Source: Acetobacter sp. (GTDB lineage: Bacteria > Pseudomonadota > Alphaproteobacteria > Acetobacterales > Acetobacteraceae). From it: DNA of 64,000 bases. The position numbers and the translations under genes are program-made. The stretch covers positions 2,572,082 through 2,636,081 of the forward strand of contig NZ_JAKVME010000001.1 in NCBI RefSeq assembly GCF_022483985.1, read 5' to 3'. Below, one piece after another: positions 27,665 through 37,285 of this stretch. The notes under the pieces were generated by a model, which made no database searches, was not told the DNA's origin, and was given only the letters and a program-made list of their open reading frames with translations. Numbering within the stretch: the first letter of the stretch is position 1; every line of letters begins with the position of its first letter.

Positions 27665-28630
27665 TCAGATTCGCACCAGCGCCGATCCCCAGGTCAGCCC
27701 ACCGCCCAACGCTTCCATGAGCACCAGATCACCGCGCTTGATCCGGCCATCCCGCATGGCTTCATCCAGCGCCAGCGGAATGGACGCCGCCGATGTGTTG
27801 GCGTGGCGATCGACAGTGACCACAACTCTTTCAATCGGCATCTGCAATTTACGGGCCACGCCTTCGATAATCCGGATATTCGCCTGATGCGGCACAAGCC
27901 AGGACACATCGGACGGCGTGAAACCAGCACTTTCCAGGGCTTCGTCAACGGAAGACGCCAGCTTCGCCACGGCGTGACGGAACACTTCCCGCCCGTTCAT
28001 CCGCAGATGCCCGGAGTGATCCGGCCGCCCAACAGCACCATCGACAAAGAGAAGGTCTCCGGCGGAACCGTCGGCATGCAGATGCGTGGAGAGAATGCCG
28101 CGACCGTTAGCGTCGTCACTCGCCTGAAGCACAACGGCTCCCGCGCCATCACCGAACAGCACAGCCGTTCCACGATCGGACCAGTCCAGAATACGGGAAT
28201 AGACTTCACTCCCGATAACAACGACGCATTTCGTGTTACCGGCACGAATGAGGGCGTCAGCGGTGGACAGTGCATAGATGAAGCCGCTGCATGCGGCGGC
28301 AACGTCGAACCCGAATCCATCCGTCACACCGAGATCGGCGAGAACGCGGACGGCAGTGGCCGGAAAAACCTGATCCGGTGTGGATGTCGCCACAATGACG
28401 GCGCCCACCTCCATCGGGTCGATACCAGCGAAATCCAGCGCCCGCTGGGCAGCCCGGGATGCCATGTAGACCGCGTTCTCGCTGCCACTGACGATATGCC
28501 GCTGACCAATGCCGGTTCGACCACGAATCCATTCATCCGATGTATCGAGACGCTCGGAGAGTTCGTCGTTGGTAACAATTTTCTCAGGGAGATAGCTGCC
28601 AACGCCAACCAGCATGGAACGTATTGTCAT
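27665..28630 (-). CDS. fabH: 3-oxoacyl-ACP synthase III
   Basis: Starts fatty acid synthesis by condensing acetyl-CoA with malonyl-ACP. Catalytic triad: Cys114 (AAACSGFIYA), His in VPHQANIRI (about 247) and Asn in ANTSAAS (about 277). I prefer the ATG at 28630, with AAGG about 9 nt upstream, over the GTG at 28639. 321 residues. It follows plsX, the standard lipid-synthesis pair. Confidence 0.97.
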   Translation of the reverse strand: MTIRSMLVGVGSYLPEKIVTNDELSERLDTSDEWIRGRTGIGQRHIVSGSENAVYMASRAAQRALDFAGIDPMEVGAVIVATSTPDQVFPATAVRVLADLGVTDGFGFDVAAACSGFIYALSTADALIRAGNTKCVVVIGSEVYSRILDWSDRGTAVLFGDGAGAVVLQASDDANGRGILSTHLHADGSAGDLLFVDGAVGRPDHSGHLRMNGREVFRHAVAKLASSVDEALESAGFTPSDVSWLVPHQANIRIIEGVARKLQMPIERVVVTVDRHANTSAASIPLALDEAMRDGRIKRGDLVLMEALGGGLTWGSALVRI

Positions 28631-28742
28631 CCGGCACACCTTCAGGACACAGGGGGCGACAACAACCCTCGCCCGCTGTCTTCAGTCACAGAAACCACGT
28701 AAAATCAGCGAAAAACCATCAGTTACAGACCCTGCCCCCTCG

Positions 28743-29843
28743 TCACGCCACAGGCTGGCGTTCCGGATCAGCAACAGAGCGGCTGGTCGTCAGCGAGGAC
28801 ATGTTCCCCAGACGGGCACGAATTCCTTCATTGAAATGATGCGTGACCATGTCCATCGCAACATCAACAGCGGATGCAAATCCTTCCGCATCCGTGCCGC
28901 CATGTGATTTCACAACCACACCGTTCAGCCCGACGAAAACCGCGCCGTTATAGCGGCGGGGATCAAGCCAGTCCTTCATGCGCTCCAGAGCCGGGCGAAC
29001 GAGGAGATAAGCCAGACGGCCAGCCAGACTGCTCGTAAACACCTGCCGGAACAGGCCGGACGCCATCTTCATGGCGCCCTCGCCTGTTTTGAGCGCGACA
29101 TTCCCCGTAAAACCATCCGTCACGACAATATCTGTCGTACCCGCCGTGATGTCATGTCCCTCGACAAAGCCGTGAAACTGCCCGGCAAGCGGACTGTCTC
29201 TCAGGACATCGGCGGCCTGACGCAGTTTCTCGTCACCCTTCAGCTCTTCCGCCCCGACGTTCAGCAGGCCGATCGTGGGAGACGGCAGGCCGAGCACAGC
29301 CTTGGCGAAGGCTTCACCCATGACGGCGAATTCGACCAGATTACGCCAGTCGCACGCCACATTGGCGCCGAGGTCCAGCATGACGACATCGCCCTTCATG
29401 CTGGGACTGATGGCCGCCATGGCGGGACGGGAAATACCGGGAAGCGTCTTGATCACGATCTTGGCAAGAGCCAGCATCGCACCGCTGTTTCCAGCCGACA
29501 CGACACCCGCCGCTTCTCCACCGGCCACGGCATCCATGACCGCGCGCATGGACGTATCCTTCAGCCGCAGGGCGGCTGTAGGCTTCATATCCATGCTGAC
29601 AGCGGCAGAGGCATGCCTGATCGTACAGATGGCGGCAGCCTTCGGATGGCGGGCGAGAAGCCCACGCAGACGCTGTTCGTCCCCAACAAGCAGCACCCGG
29701 GCTCCCGGATGCCGGTCCGCAGCGATAGCGAGACCCGCAATGACCATCTCAGGACCGCCATCGCCCCCCATAGCATCAACAGCGAGGGAAAACGGTTCCG
29801 GACTCTGGGCAGTCTCTGCGGCGGAGTGCTCTGCTGCGCTCAT
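28743..29843 (-). CDS. plsX: Phosphate acyltransferase PlsX
   Basis: Makes acyl-phosphate from acyl-ACP for phospholipid synthesis. The 366 residues open with LAVDAMGGDGGPEMVIAG, the PlsX signature, and contain SAGNSGAMLALAKIV and DGFTGNVALKTGEG. It sits between rpmF and fabH, as in most bacteria. Confidence 0.97.
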   Translation of the reverse strand: MSAAEHSAAETAQSPEPFSLAVDAMGGDGGPEMVIAGLAIAADRHPGARVLLVGDEQRLRGLLARHPKAAAICTIRHASAAVSMDMKPTAALRLKDTSMRAVMDAVAGGEAAGVVSAGNSGAMLALAKIVIKTLPGISRPAMAAISPSMKGDVVMLDLGANVACDWRNLVEFAVMGEAFAKAVLGLPSPTIGLLNVGAEELKGDEKLRQAADVLRDSPLAGQFHGFVEGHDITAGTTDIVVTDGFTGNVALKTGEGAMKMASGLFRQVFTSSLAGRLAYLLVRPALERMKDWLDPRRYNGAVFVGLNGVVVKSHGGTDAEGFASAVDVAMDMVTHHFNEGIRARLGNMSSLTTSRSVADPERQPVA

Positions 29844-29920
29844 GAATGCGATCCGGCCTTCATGAACAAAGAACGCCTTGCCTTATCAGGGATACCGCGT
29901 GCCACGTTACAACACCGTGA

Positions 29921-30124
29921 TCAGGCGCGGACTGCAACTTTCAGGGCCTTGCCGGCTGCGATCACTTCGCGGCCATCATAGTGACCACAATGGCTGCAGA
30001 CGTGGTGCGGGCGCTTCAGCTCACCGCAGTTGCCGCACTCGGCGTGGGCTTCAACCGTCAGAGCCTGATGGCTGCGACGCATACCACGGCGGGAAGGAGA
30101 CGTTTTTCTTTTAGGTACAGCCAT
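29921..30124 (-). CDS. rpmF: 50S ribosomal protein L32
   Basis: 67 residues starting [20 protein letters not shown], the classic L32 start. A zinc-ribbon follows ([18 protein letters not shown]). The frame is open a little further upstream, but the ATG at 30124 is the conserved one. Part of the yceD-rpmF-plsX-fabH series. Confidence 0.97.
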   Translation of the reverse strand: MAVPKRKTSPSRRGMRRSHQALTVEAHAECGNCGELKRPHHVCSHCGHYDGREVIAAGKALKVAVRA

Positions 30125-30275
30125 GGGTCCAAGCCCCTCCGAAATGATGGCATCCCGGAACCGCCACAAGACGGAACCTGGACATAACTACAATTGAGGG
30201 CGGGGCTCTACCAGACCAGCAACGGTTCCGCAAGGACCGATCGGAAACTGACAGGTCCGCACGGCACGCAGACGT

Positions 30276-30851
30276 TCAGGAACCGTCCCGTTTAAGCTTG
30301 GCCAGAGCAGCAAAAGGATTGGGACGCTCCTCGACCTCTTCTTCCACTTCCTGCCGGGAAATTTCTTCCTCGGTCAGAATCGCCGCAGGCCGCGCCACGC
30401 CGGGACGCCGTGGATAGGGGTCAAGGATAAGCGACAACTGCTCGACTGCCGCCTCCCCCAGATCGACCACATCTCCATCATAGGGGACATCGTCGATTTC
30501 ATCCAGTTCGCCATTTTCATCGAACGATCCATCATGGTCGGACGCCGGTACGAATCGAATGACGAAGCGCTCGGCGATCACGTCCTCGAACACTTCCAGA
30601 GTCAGCACACAGAGCTGGCTGAGTCGGGCGGTCATGGACCCTGTCGCCTGAACCGTATGGCCGGTCTGGGGGAACAGCTCGTACCGGCATGACAGGCTCG
30701 CCACATCCGGCAGGCCAAGCCGCTGGGCGATACGGGCACATTCAGCTTCGGTGGCGGTTACCGAGATTTCACGGGGAGAGTCGGTGGACGCACCGCGCAA
30801 TGTCCTCACAAGAACGGGGCGGGGGAATTCGGAAACTCCGGAAGCAGTCAC
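30276..30851 (-). CDS. YceD family (DUF177) protein
   Basis: 191 residues from a GTG with GAAAGGATC upstream; a TTG at 30875 would add 8. The family is encoded next to rpmF throughout bacteria and is linked to 23S rRNA/L32 function. Visible features: the N-terminal EFPRPVLVRTL, the TGSMTARLSQLCVLTLE core with its conserved cysteine, then an acidic middle and the C-terminal PNPFAALAKLK motif. Confidence 0.92.
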   Translation of the reverse strand: MTASGVSEFPRPVLVRTLRGASTDSPREISVTATEAECARIAQRLGLPDVASLSCRYELFPQTGHTVQATGSMTARLSQLCVLTLEVFEDVIAERFVIRFVPASDHDGSFDENGELDEIDDVPYDGDVVDLGEAAVEQLSLILDPYPRRPGVARPAAILTEEEISRQEVEEEVEERPNPFAALAKLKRDGS

Positions 30852-30990
30852 TTTATAGATCCTTTCCCGACGCAAAGTCCGATGATAGCGCCTTTAGCGT
30901 GACAGAAAACACTCTATCGGACATTCGTTCCCTGTGCTTTAATGGTAACGATATTTACTGCGCCATCCGTGGAGAGAACAGACTACCGTC

Positions 30991-31587
30991 ATGTCAAAAT
31001 GCCAGCCTTTCTCCCGGACTGAACCACGGCCAGCCGCAGGACGGCGCAGCAGACAGGCGCTCAGGGCTCTGGGCCTGATGGGAGGCCTCTTTGTTCTCTC
31101 CGGCTGTGCGGTATTCGAAAACTCGCCCATGCCGCGTGGTTCGCTCGTCGAGGCTGACGACTACAACCAGCTCAAGCCCGGCGTGAGCAATCGCGCCGAT
31201 GCGCTTGATCTGCTCGGCTCGCCGACCTCCAAGGCGACCTTTGACGATAACACATGGATTTATGTTTCGATGATGACGGCGCCGACCCCGGCGAATTTCC
31301 CGCACGTCACGAAACAGCAGGTCGTCGTGCTGAATTTCGATCAGGCCGGAACGCTCCGCTCCCTCAGAACACTGGGGCCGCAAGACGCCAAACATCCGGG
31401 CATGGTCGGCGGCAGCACTCCGACACCAGGCACCAAGATCAATATTCTTCAGGAAATCATCGGCAACGTCGGACGCTACAACCCGATGCAGGGCATGATG
31501 AACAATAGCTCCTTTGGCGGCGGCAACAACGGCATGGGCATGAGCAACGGCCCGGGTCATGGCGGCGCAGGCAACAGCCTGCCCTGA
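30991..31587 (+). CDS. bamE: Outer membrane protein assembly factor BamE
   Basis: Lipoprotein of the BAM complex, which inserts beta-barrel proteins in the outer membrane. Lipobox LSGC (Cys39) follows a long N-terminal region; the SmpA/OmlA core is LKPGVSNRADALDLLGSPT...NTWIYVSMM and VVVLNFDQAGTL. The tail is Gly/Asn/Met-rich (GGGNNGMGMSNGPGHGGAG), longer than usual. 198 residues. Confidence 0.94.
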   Translation: MSKCQPFSRTEPRPAAGRRSRQALRALGLMGGLFVLSGCAVFENSPMPRGSLVEADDYNQLKPGVSNRADALDLLGSPTSKATFDDNTWIYVSMMTAPTPANFPHVTKQQVVVLNFDQAGTLRSLRTLGPQDAKHPGMVGGSTPTPGTKINILQEIIGNVGRYNPMQGMMNNSSFGGGNNGMGMSNGPGHGGAGNSLP

Positions 31588-31629
31588 TTCTGGCCTGAGA
31601 CGCCCGGCTTTGCTGAGTGATCCCGGCCG

Positions 31630-31798
31630 TTCTTCTGCCTGACCTTATCTGCCGGGAGGGTTTACGGGGCGCTGCCCCGAACCCCGCCAAAGGCGCGCCT
31701 TTGGCAACAGTTTATTATCAATGTATCGGGGTGAAGGGCCTGTGGTCCCTTCCGGGAGTAGGCAGCCTCCGCATCGGCTTCTGCACGAGCCAGCCAGA
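31630..31798 (+). repeat. Intergenic repeat family 1, copy 4
   Basis: TTTACGGGGCGCTGCCCCG, AACCCCGCCAAAGGCG, CGCCTTTGGCAACAG, TTATTATCAATGTATCGGGG, GGGCCTGTGGTCCC, and a final GGGAGTAGGCAGCCTCCGC stem. It lies between the convergent ends of bamE and the histidine kinase gene. Confidence 0.85.
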
Positions 31799-31876
31799 GC
31801 AGATCGCAATTAAGATGGTAGGCTCACTCATCATGTGAGGATACCCGTTATACCGGATGGCAAACAGACCCGCCGT

Positions 31877-33241
31877 TCAGCACGGCAGGGTAATGCGCAC
31901 ATTCAGCCCGCCTCGCAGGCTTTCTCCCAACTGGATATCGCCGCCATGAGCCCGCACGATGTCGCGGACAATCGTCAGGCCCAGTCCGGTCCCACCCTTC
32001 TTGCCGCTTGAAAACGCACGAAAAACCTCCTCCCGGCGTTCCAGCGGAATCCCCGGCCCATTATCATCCACCTCAATGATGATGCTGTGCCCTTCCTGCC
32101 GTCCGGAAAGCCAGACAGATGCGCCAAGACGACGGGCATTCTCCAGAATATTGTTCAACATGCGCCGCATCGCATCCGGCCGGGCCTCGATAGCCAGACC
32201 CGGTTCACAGATCACAGCCCCAACCCGGCCACCGGCCCGCGCAATGGCGGAAGCAACATCTTCCAGCAGCACAGCGACATCCAGTTTCTCCGGCGCTTCG
32301 GCCCCTTCCCCACGGGCGAAGGAGAGGTAACTCTCGATCAGCCGCTCCATTTCAGCGACATCACCGATCATGTCATGCACGTCATCCCGCAGATGTCCGG
32401 CATCCACCACACCGGACTGAGGGAACATGGCGAGAGAAAGCCGCAGTCGGGTCAGCGGAGTTCTCAGGTCGTGTGACACACCCGCCAGCACGGCGGTACG
32501 CTGCATGACGAATCGGGAAATCCGTTCCTGCATGCGGTTGAACGCCACGGCGGCCTTCCGGACTTCACGAGCGCCTTCCGGCCGAATGGGACCGACATCC
32601 CGTCCCAGACCGAACTGCTCGGCGGCGCGTGCCAGACGTCTTACGGCGCGCACCTGATTCTGCATGAAGAGCGCAGCCACAACGAACAGCAGCAGTGAAC
32701 TGCCAAGCGCCCAGAATACGAAAAGCCAGATCTGGCCGACATCCAGCCGCTTACGGGGTGCATCGATCTTCAGAACCCCATCCGGCAACTGAATCATGAT
32801 GAACACATGATGCTCGTCCGTCAGCCAGTCCACAAAGAACGGATAGGAAATAAAGGCCTGAAGCGTGCGAACGAGGTCCTCATCCATAGGCCCGACAACA
32901 TGTGTCGAGCCAAATTTGGTCAGCTTCGCATTCTGATGCCACTCAACAACGAGCTGAGTGCGTGACCGCACCTGTCTGGTCAGCCACGCCCGATCCGCGC
33001 GTGTCTGGTAACGCTCCAGAAAATCCAGCGACAGGCTGATTTCAGACACCACGCTTTCAGACATACGGCGTGACATCACGTGCAGATAATTGCCGTAGAA
33101 CAGCTCCAGCGCGATTCCCTGCGTGACCAGCAGGGGGATCAGCACAATCAGCAGGGATCGACCCAGAAAAGAATTCGGCAGGACACGCCGCACCGAACGG
33201 TCGAGCCTGCCATCACCCCAGAATGTGCGCCATCCGCGCAT
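31877..33241 (-). CDS. EnvZ-like sensor histidine kinase
   Basis: 454 residues. Two membrane helices (about 30-50 and 170-192) bracket a periplasmic sensor region. A HAMP domain (about 195-247) is followed by the dimerisation/phosphoacceptor helix with His257 (GVSHDLRTPLTRLRL) and an ATPase domain with N-box NILENA, G1 DNGPGIP and G2 GGTGLGLTI. The RTPLTRLRL context is that of the EnvZ class. It lies 8 bp after its partner response regulator. Confidence 0.93.
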   Translation of the reverse strand: MRGWRTFWGDGRLDRSVRRVLPNSFLGRSLLIVLIPLLVTQGIALELFYGNYLHVMSRRMSESVVSEISLSLDFLERYQTRADRAWLTRQVRSRTQLVVEWHQNAKLTKFGSTHVVGPMDEDLVRTLQAFISYPFFVDWLTDEHHVFIMIQLPDGVLKIDAPRKRLDVGQIWLFVFWALGSSLLLFVVAALFMQNQVRAVRRLARAAEQFGLGRDVGPIRPEGAREVRKAAVAFNRMQERISRFVMQRTAVLAGVSHDLRTPLTRLRLSLAMFPQSGVVDAGHLRDDVHDMIGDVAEMERLIESYLSFARGEGAEAPEKLDVAVLLEDVASAIARAGGRVGAVICEPGLAIEARPDAMRRMLNNILENARRLGASVWLSGRQEGHSIIIEVDDNGPGIPLERREEVFRAFSSGKKGGTGLGLTIVRDIVRAHGGDIQLGESLRGGLNVRITLPC

Positions 33242-33249
33242 GACCGACG

Positions 33250-34005
33250 TCAGATTCCCGGCTTCAGCATATAACCCTTACCGCGAAGCGTGTGCAGATA
33301 ACGCGGCTCACGCGGGTCCACCTCGATCCGCCGCCGCAGACGGGTCACCTGCACGTCAACCGCACGCTCGCCAATTTCCGCCATATCCAGCGCATTCGCG
33401 ATATCCTCGCGCGAAAGCACCTCGTTGGGATGACGGGACAGCACCGCCAGCAGGGCCGCCTCGCCGCCGGTCAGATGCACAACACCCTCGGGGCCGGAAA
33501 GAATGCCCCGGTTGGGATCGAATTCGAGCGTCCCCAGCCGAACGATTCGCAGATTATCCGACGGCGGCGGCGGTGCATGTTTGCGCAGATGGGCTTTCAG
33601 CCGCAGCAGCAGCTCACGCGGCTCGAACGGTTTGCCGAGATAATCATCCGCACCGGCTTCGAGACCGGTAATGCGATCCTCCGCTTCTCCACGGGCGGTA
33701 AGCAGCAGGATGGGGATATCCAAGCCCTGCCCGCGCAGGGATTTTGTCAGCTCCAGCCCGTCCTCGCCGGGCATGGTGACATCCAGCACCAGAGCGTCCG
33801 GCAGCATGAAGCCCAGCGCCTGCCGCGCCTCGGCGGCGGAAGCCGCGCCGGTAACCCGGAAACCGTTTTCCTTGAGATAGCGCTGGAGCAGCCGCCTCAG
33901 ACGGGCGTCATCATCCACGACCAGCACATGAGTCGTGCTGTTTTCGTCTTCAGGGGACAGGACAACGTCGTCCCTGCCGGTTTTATGCGTCGCTTCACTG
34001 ACCAT
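33250..34005 (-). CDS. OmpR-family response regulator
   Basis: 251 residues. A receiver domain has Asp75 as the likely phosphorylation site (ALVLDVTMPG), an acidic pocket VDDDARL and Lys in the LGKPFEPRELL loop. The OmpR-type winged helix follows (ISGGEAALLAVL-like TGGEAALLAVLSRHPNEVLSRED, RAVDVQVTRLRRRIE). It overlaps the marR gene by 11 nt and precedes the kinase, so the trio is one transcript. Confidence 0.94.
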   Translation of the reverse strand: MVSEATHKTGRDDVVLSPEDENSTTHVLVVDDDARLRRLLQRYLKENGFRVTGAASAAEARQALGFMLPDALVLDVTMPGEDGLELTKSLRGQGLDIPILLLTARGEAEDRITGLEAGADDYLGKPFEPRELLLRLKAHLRKHAPPPPSDNLRIVRLGTLEFDPNRGILSGPEGVVHLTGGEAALLAVLSRHPNEVLSREDIANALDMAEIGERAVDVQVTRLRRRIEVDPREPRYLHTLRGKGYMLKPGI

Positions 34006-34552
34006 CCCGTCGTGCTCCCCTCACTGATTCCCTGGTCTGCCTTTCCCGCCGTGCGAGAAAGGCGCGACTGTCCTCGGACAGCATTCCCTGCAGGACCTGC
34101 CGGAAACCCTGCACGGCATTGCCTCCTGCCTCCCGATAGGCCGCCACCATACGCTCCCGCTGCACGGCAAAAAGCTGCGCCTCGATTTCAACGCCTTCTG
34201 CGGTCAGGAAAAGAAAGCGCTGACGACGATCCTGCCGTCCCTGCTCGGTCCTGACGAGGGCGCGTTCCTGCAACTCGGTCAATGTGCGCGCGAGACTCTG
34301 TTTCGTGACGCCCAGAACGCCCTGCAATTCCCCCACCGTCAGCCCCGGCTGGAACGCCAGCATTTGCAGGACCCTGTGCTGGGCCGCCCCGAGGCCGAAC
34401 TGCGTCAGTACGGGCGAAGCCGCCTGCCCCATATCGAGCCAGACCAGCAGCAGCAGTTCCTGTGCGAGCCTGATCTGCTGCTCCCGCAGGAACAGGACGC
34501 CATCGCCTGCGACGGTCTCCCCGCCGGTCCGGACTTCGACGAATCGTTTCAC
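33995..34552 (-). CDS. MarR-family transcriptional regulator
   Basis: 185 residues with a MarR winged helix: FGLGAAQHRVLQMLAFQPGLTVGEL, the recognition helix TKQSLARTLTELQERALV, and the wing QGRQDRRQRFLFLT. The GTG start overlaps the coq9 stop (GTGA), and its end overlaps the response-regulator start. A MarR protein joined to a two-component system is unusual but known; ligand unknown. Confidence 0.92.
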   Translation of the reverse strand: MKRFVEVRTGGETVAGDGVLFLREQQIRLAQELLLLVWLDMGQAASPVLTQFGLGAAQHRVLQMLAFQPGLTVGELQGVLGVTKQSLARTLTELQERALVRTEQGRQDRRQRFLFLTAEGVEIEAQLFAVQRERMVAAYREAGGNAVQGFRQVLQGMLSEDSRAFLARRERQTRESVRGARRDGQ

Positions 34553-35211
34553 GCTGCGTGCAGGCCCTTTGGCCGGAACAGACGCTGTTTCAGCTCACCC
34601 AGACGCCGGGTGCGGGCCAGTCCGGCATCAAGAATCTGTTCGACCCTGTCACGATCAGCACCTCCCAGCCACGCCAGAAAGGTCGGAACATAGATGCCGG
34701 TAAGGCTGATTCTTTTCGTAGCCCAGGTCACGCCGCCCGACATGTCTTCGGACGCGTCCCAGATGGCGTTGACGGTGCGCGACAGGATACGGGCCGATGC
34801 TGCTCCCGCGCAGGGCGAAAGCAGAACTGTCGCGGCGCGCCGTTCCGCCGCTCGGTAGGGCTCCAGACCATCCAGCCGTTCCAGAACAGCCCTACGGACT
34901 TTCTGACTGAGACGGGGACACTCGCCTTCATCAATGGCCAGCAGAACACGCTCGGTCATTTCACGGTCAGCCAGATCGGCCCATGCCTCCAGAATCTCGA
35001 TGCGACCTCCGGGAAACAGGAGATCGGCGTCCGGCCCCGCCACGTCCTTCAGGGTAGTCACTGTCCACCCCTTCTCTCCGGCCACAGCAGCCAGCGCCTT
35101 CAACGCCTGATCACGCTCGCCAGAATGCTCAACGGATGGTGGTGTCATTCCCTGAAGCAGCCCGTAGCCCGCGCCAGCCGCAAACTGAAGAATCCTGTCC
35201 CTGCCACTCAT
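34549..35211 (-). CDS. COQ9 family ubiquinone biosynthesis protein
   Basis: Lipid-binding TetR-fold protein that assists COQ7 in ubiquinone synthesis. 220 residues; the diagnostic C-terminal motif is IWDASEDMSGGVTWATKRISL with the following GIYVPTFLAWL helix. It overlaps def by ATGA on one side and marR by GTGA on the other, so translation is coupled across the three. Confidence 0.92.
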   Translation of the reverse strand: MSGRDRILQFAAGAGYGLLQGMTPPSVEHSGERDQALKALAAVAGEKGWTVTTLKDVAGPDADLLFPGGRIEILEAWADLADREMTERVLLAIDEGECPRLSQKVRRAVLERLDGLEPYRAAERRAATVLLSPCAGAASARILSRTVNAIWDASEDMSGGVTWATKRISLTGIYVPTFLAWLGGADRDRVEQILDAGLARTRRLGELKQRLFRPKGLHAA

Positions 35212-35762
35212 TGCTCACTGCGTCCCAAAATAATATCCGGCGTCAGAAACCGGCCTGCTTCCGTATCAAAGCCCATCAGACCGAGGTCTGTCATCCGCAT
35301 CGGGTAAAGAACACCATCCAGATGATCCCCTTCGTGCTGGATCACATTTGCGTGGAATCCTTCCGCAATCCCGGAAACAGGAGCCCCTATCCGGTCGAGT
35401 CCCTGATATCGAACCCGCGCATACCGGGGAACCCAGCCCCGTAATCCCGGAATGGACAGACAACCCTCCATTCTGAGACGGATTTCGTCATCAACCGGTT
35501 CAATCACCGGGTTGACCAGCACCTGCACGCCTTCCGGCGAGATCTCTCCTTCCTCCAGACGGACCGAGGGTACATAATAAACGAAAATTCTTTTCGAAAC
35601 ATGCACTTGAGGAGCGGCAAGCCCGACACCACCAGCGTCACGCATGGTCTCGATCATGTCGTCAATCAGGGTCTGCACGACCGGATCGACGACGTTTTCC
35701 ACCCGTTCGGCGGGCTTCAGCAGGACCGGATGCCCCATGCGCGCGATCTTCAGTAATGTCAT
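35208..35762 (-). CDS. def: Peptide deformylase
   Basis: Metalloenzyme that removes the N-formyl group from new proteins. All three motifs are present: GGVGLAAPQ, EGCLSIPG (Cys101) and QHEGDHLDG (His143, Glu144, His147). The usual QHExDHL is met with Gly at x. ATG at 35762 is chosen (GAGAGGG upstream); a GTG at 35768 adds two residues. It is the first gene of the overlapping def-coq9-marR-ompR-envZ operon. Confidence 0.95.
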   Translation of the reverse strand: MTLLKIARMGHPVLLKPAERVENVVDPVVQTLIDDMIETMRDAGGVGLAAPQVHVSKRIFVYYVPSVRLEEGEISPEGVQVLVNPVIEPVDDEIRLRMEGCLSIPGLRGWVPRYARVRYQGLDRIGAPVSGIAEGFHANVIQHEGDHLDGVLYPMRMTDLGLMGFDTEAGRFLTPDIILGRSEQ

Positions 35763-35994
35763 GCTCACCCTCTCCAGAACCGTCCCTCAGGATACGCCGC
35801 ATTGCGATGTGACAGAAACGTCGTTCTTTCCGGCTCAATGAACCACGGATTCGTTTGTCTTTTCCTGCGGGCGTGTGTTAAGGACGCGGCTAACTCAGAG
35901 GCGAGGCTTCCGTGCGGAGTCGCGCTCACCCTATGGAAACTCATGAACCCAGCATGACCGAGGTCAGCAGGTTCTTTCGGGAGACGACCAGCCA

Positions 35995-36198
35995 GTGCAG
36001 GTTCTCGTTCGCGACAACAATGTCGATCAGGCTCTTAAGGCACTCAAGAAGAAGATGCAGCGTGAAGGGCTTTTCCGTGAGATGAAGCTCCGCCGCCACT
36101 ATGAGAAGCCTTCAGAGCGTCGCGCTCGTGAAGCAGCGGAAGCTGTGCGTCGCGCCCGCAAGATGGAGCGCAAGCGTATCGAGCGCGAAGGCTTCTAA
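35995..36198 (+). CDS. rpsU: 30S ribosomal protein S21
   Basis: 67 residues, [23 protein letters not shown]..., then a highly basic helical tail ([19 protein letters not shown]). GTG start with GGGAG about 10 nt upstream. The single-gene transcript ends at a strong terminator. Confidence 0.97.
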   Translation: MQVLVRDNNVDQALKALKKKMQREGLFREMKLRRHYEKPSERRAREAAEAVRRARKMERKRIEREGF

Positions 36199-36224
36199 TC
36201 GCGCTTCGCTCTCACTCAGGGCAG

Positions 36225-36254
36225 ACCGGCTTTCTCAGGAAAGCCGGTTTTTTT
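36225..36254 (+). terminator. Terminator of rpsU
   Basis: ACCGGCTTTC / GAAAGCCGGT, a 10-bp stem with the loop TCAG, followed by seven Ts. Confidence 0.92.
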
Positions 36255-36343
36255 ATGCCCGGATTTCCGTGAGAGCTTTCATCATACATTCACTCTTCCC
36301 GTTTTGAATGCGGCGTACCACCGCGCATCCAGACGAGACCCCG

Positions 36344-36541
36344 ATGGCAGACCTGAGTGATGAGGATGAAAAACTTCTGCAACAGGAAGCCGGCCTGACT
36401 CCGGAGACCATCCGGACAATCGCCGCCCTCGGCTTTACGCTGACGCGCACAGCCTCTCTCCTAAGCTATATCAAGGATCTGGCTGATGAAGCTGAACAGC
36501 GCGGTTCTCCGAAGCGCACAGCCGGTCCGCCTGATTGTTGA
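36344..36541 (+). CDS. Small acidic protein of unknown function
   Basis: 65 residues from the ATG at 36344 (an upstream ATG at 36308 would add 12). Mostly helical: LSDEDEKLLQQEAGLTPETIRTIAALGFTL, then LLSYIKDLADEAEQRG. No known motif, signal or membrane helix. I cannot assign a function. The 294 bp that follow hold no gene until trxA. Confidence 0.55.
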   Translation: MADLSDEDEKLLQQEAGLTPETIRTIAALGFTLTRTASLLSYIKDLADEAEQRGSPKRTAGPPDC

Positions 36542-36835
36542 AACCACAGAGCCGTTTTCAGTAAAAAAGACTGTGCCTGTGGAACGTCAACACAGCTTCC
36601 CCTGATAGGCGACACTGTTGTATCCCGCTGGACTTCCCGGTCGCCTCTCCTGCTGACATGTCAGAATAACACTTCCGGATCGAACCTCCTTGAGAGGTTG
36701 AGCCTAAAATTCTGTGCAGCCGCGATTTCATCAGAGAATACGCCCGCAAAACCACCGGGTCCGGGGGAGGAGGGGCTTGACCTGACGCCAACTCCACCCA
36801 ACTGTTCAGACACACCTATTACAAGGACGACGCAT

Positions 36836-37162
36836 ATGAGCGAAAACACTGTCGCGGTCAGCGACACCACTTTCGAAACCGATGTTCTGAAGGCATCCGG
36901 CCCGGTTCTGGTCGATTTCTGGGCAGAGTGGTGCGGTCCCTGCAAGATGATCGCTCCGGCGCTGGACGAAATCGGGGCTGAGTTCAAAGGCCAGTTGAAA
37001 GTGGCCAAGGTCAATATCGACGAGAATCCCCTTACGCCGAATACCTTCGGTGTTCGCGGCATCCCGACCCTGATCCTGTTCAAGGACGGCAAGCCGGTGG
37101 AAACGAAAGTCGGCGCGCTCCCCAAGAGCCAGTTGAAAGACTGGGTCAAGGGACTGGTCTGA
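36836..37162 (+). CDS. trxA: Thioredoxin
   Basis: Cytoplasmic disulfide reductase. 108 residues with WCGPC (Cys33, Cys36), the cis-proline in GIPTLILF and the buried Asp in VLVDFWAEW. The upstream frame is open, but AAGGA 9 nt before the ATG at 36836 and the family length fix the start. Confidence 0.97.
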   Translation: MSENTVAVSDTTFETDVLKASGPVLVDFWAEWCGPCKMIAPALDEIGAEFKGQLKVAKVNIDENPLTPNTFGVRGIPTLILFKDGKPVETKVGALPKSQLKDWVKGLV

Positions 37163-37174
37163 CCATCCTTTCCG

Positions 37175-37199
37175 GCCGGAGAGCTTCTCTCCGGCTTTT
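37175..37199 (+). terminator. Terminator of trxA
   Basis: GCCGGAGAG / CTCTCCGGC, a 9-bp stem with a 3-nt loop, then TTTT. Confidence 0.85.
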
Positions 37200-37285
37200 C
37201 CGGTCTTTTCAGTCCAAAGTCCTGAGAAGCTGCTCCGTCCGTATTCGCAAACCGTGCTTCATAACGGACGAAACTACCCCCTCTC

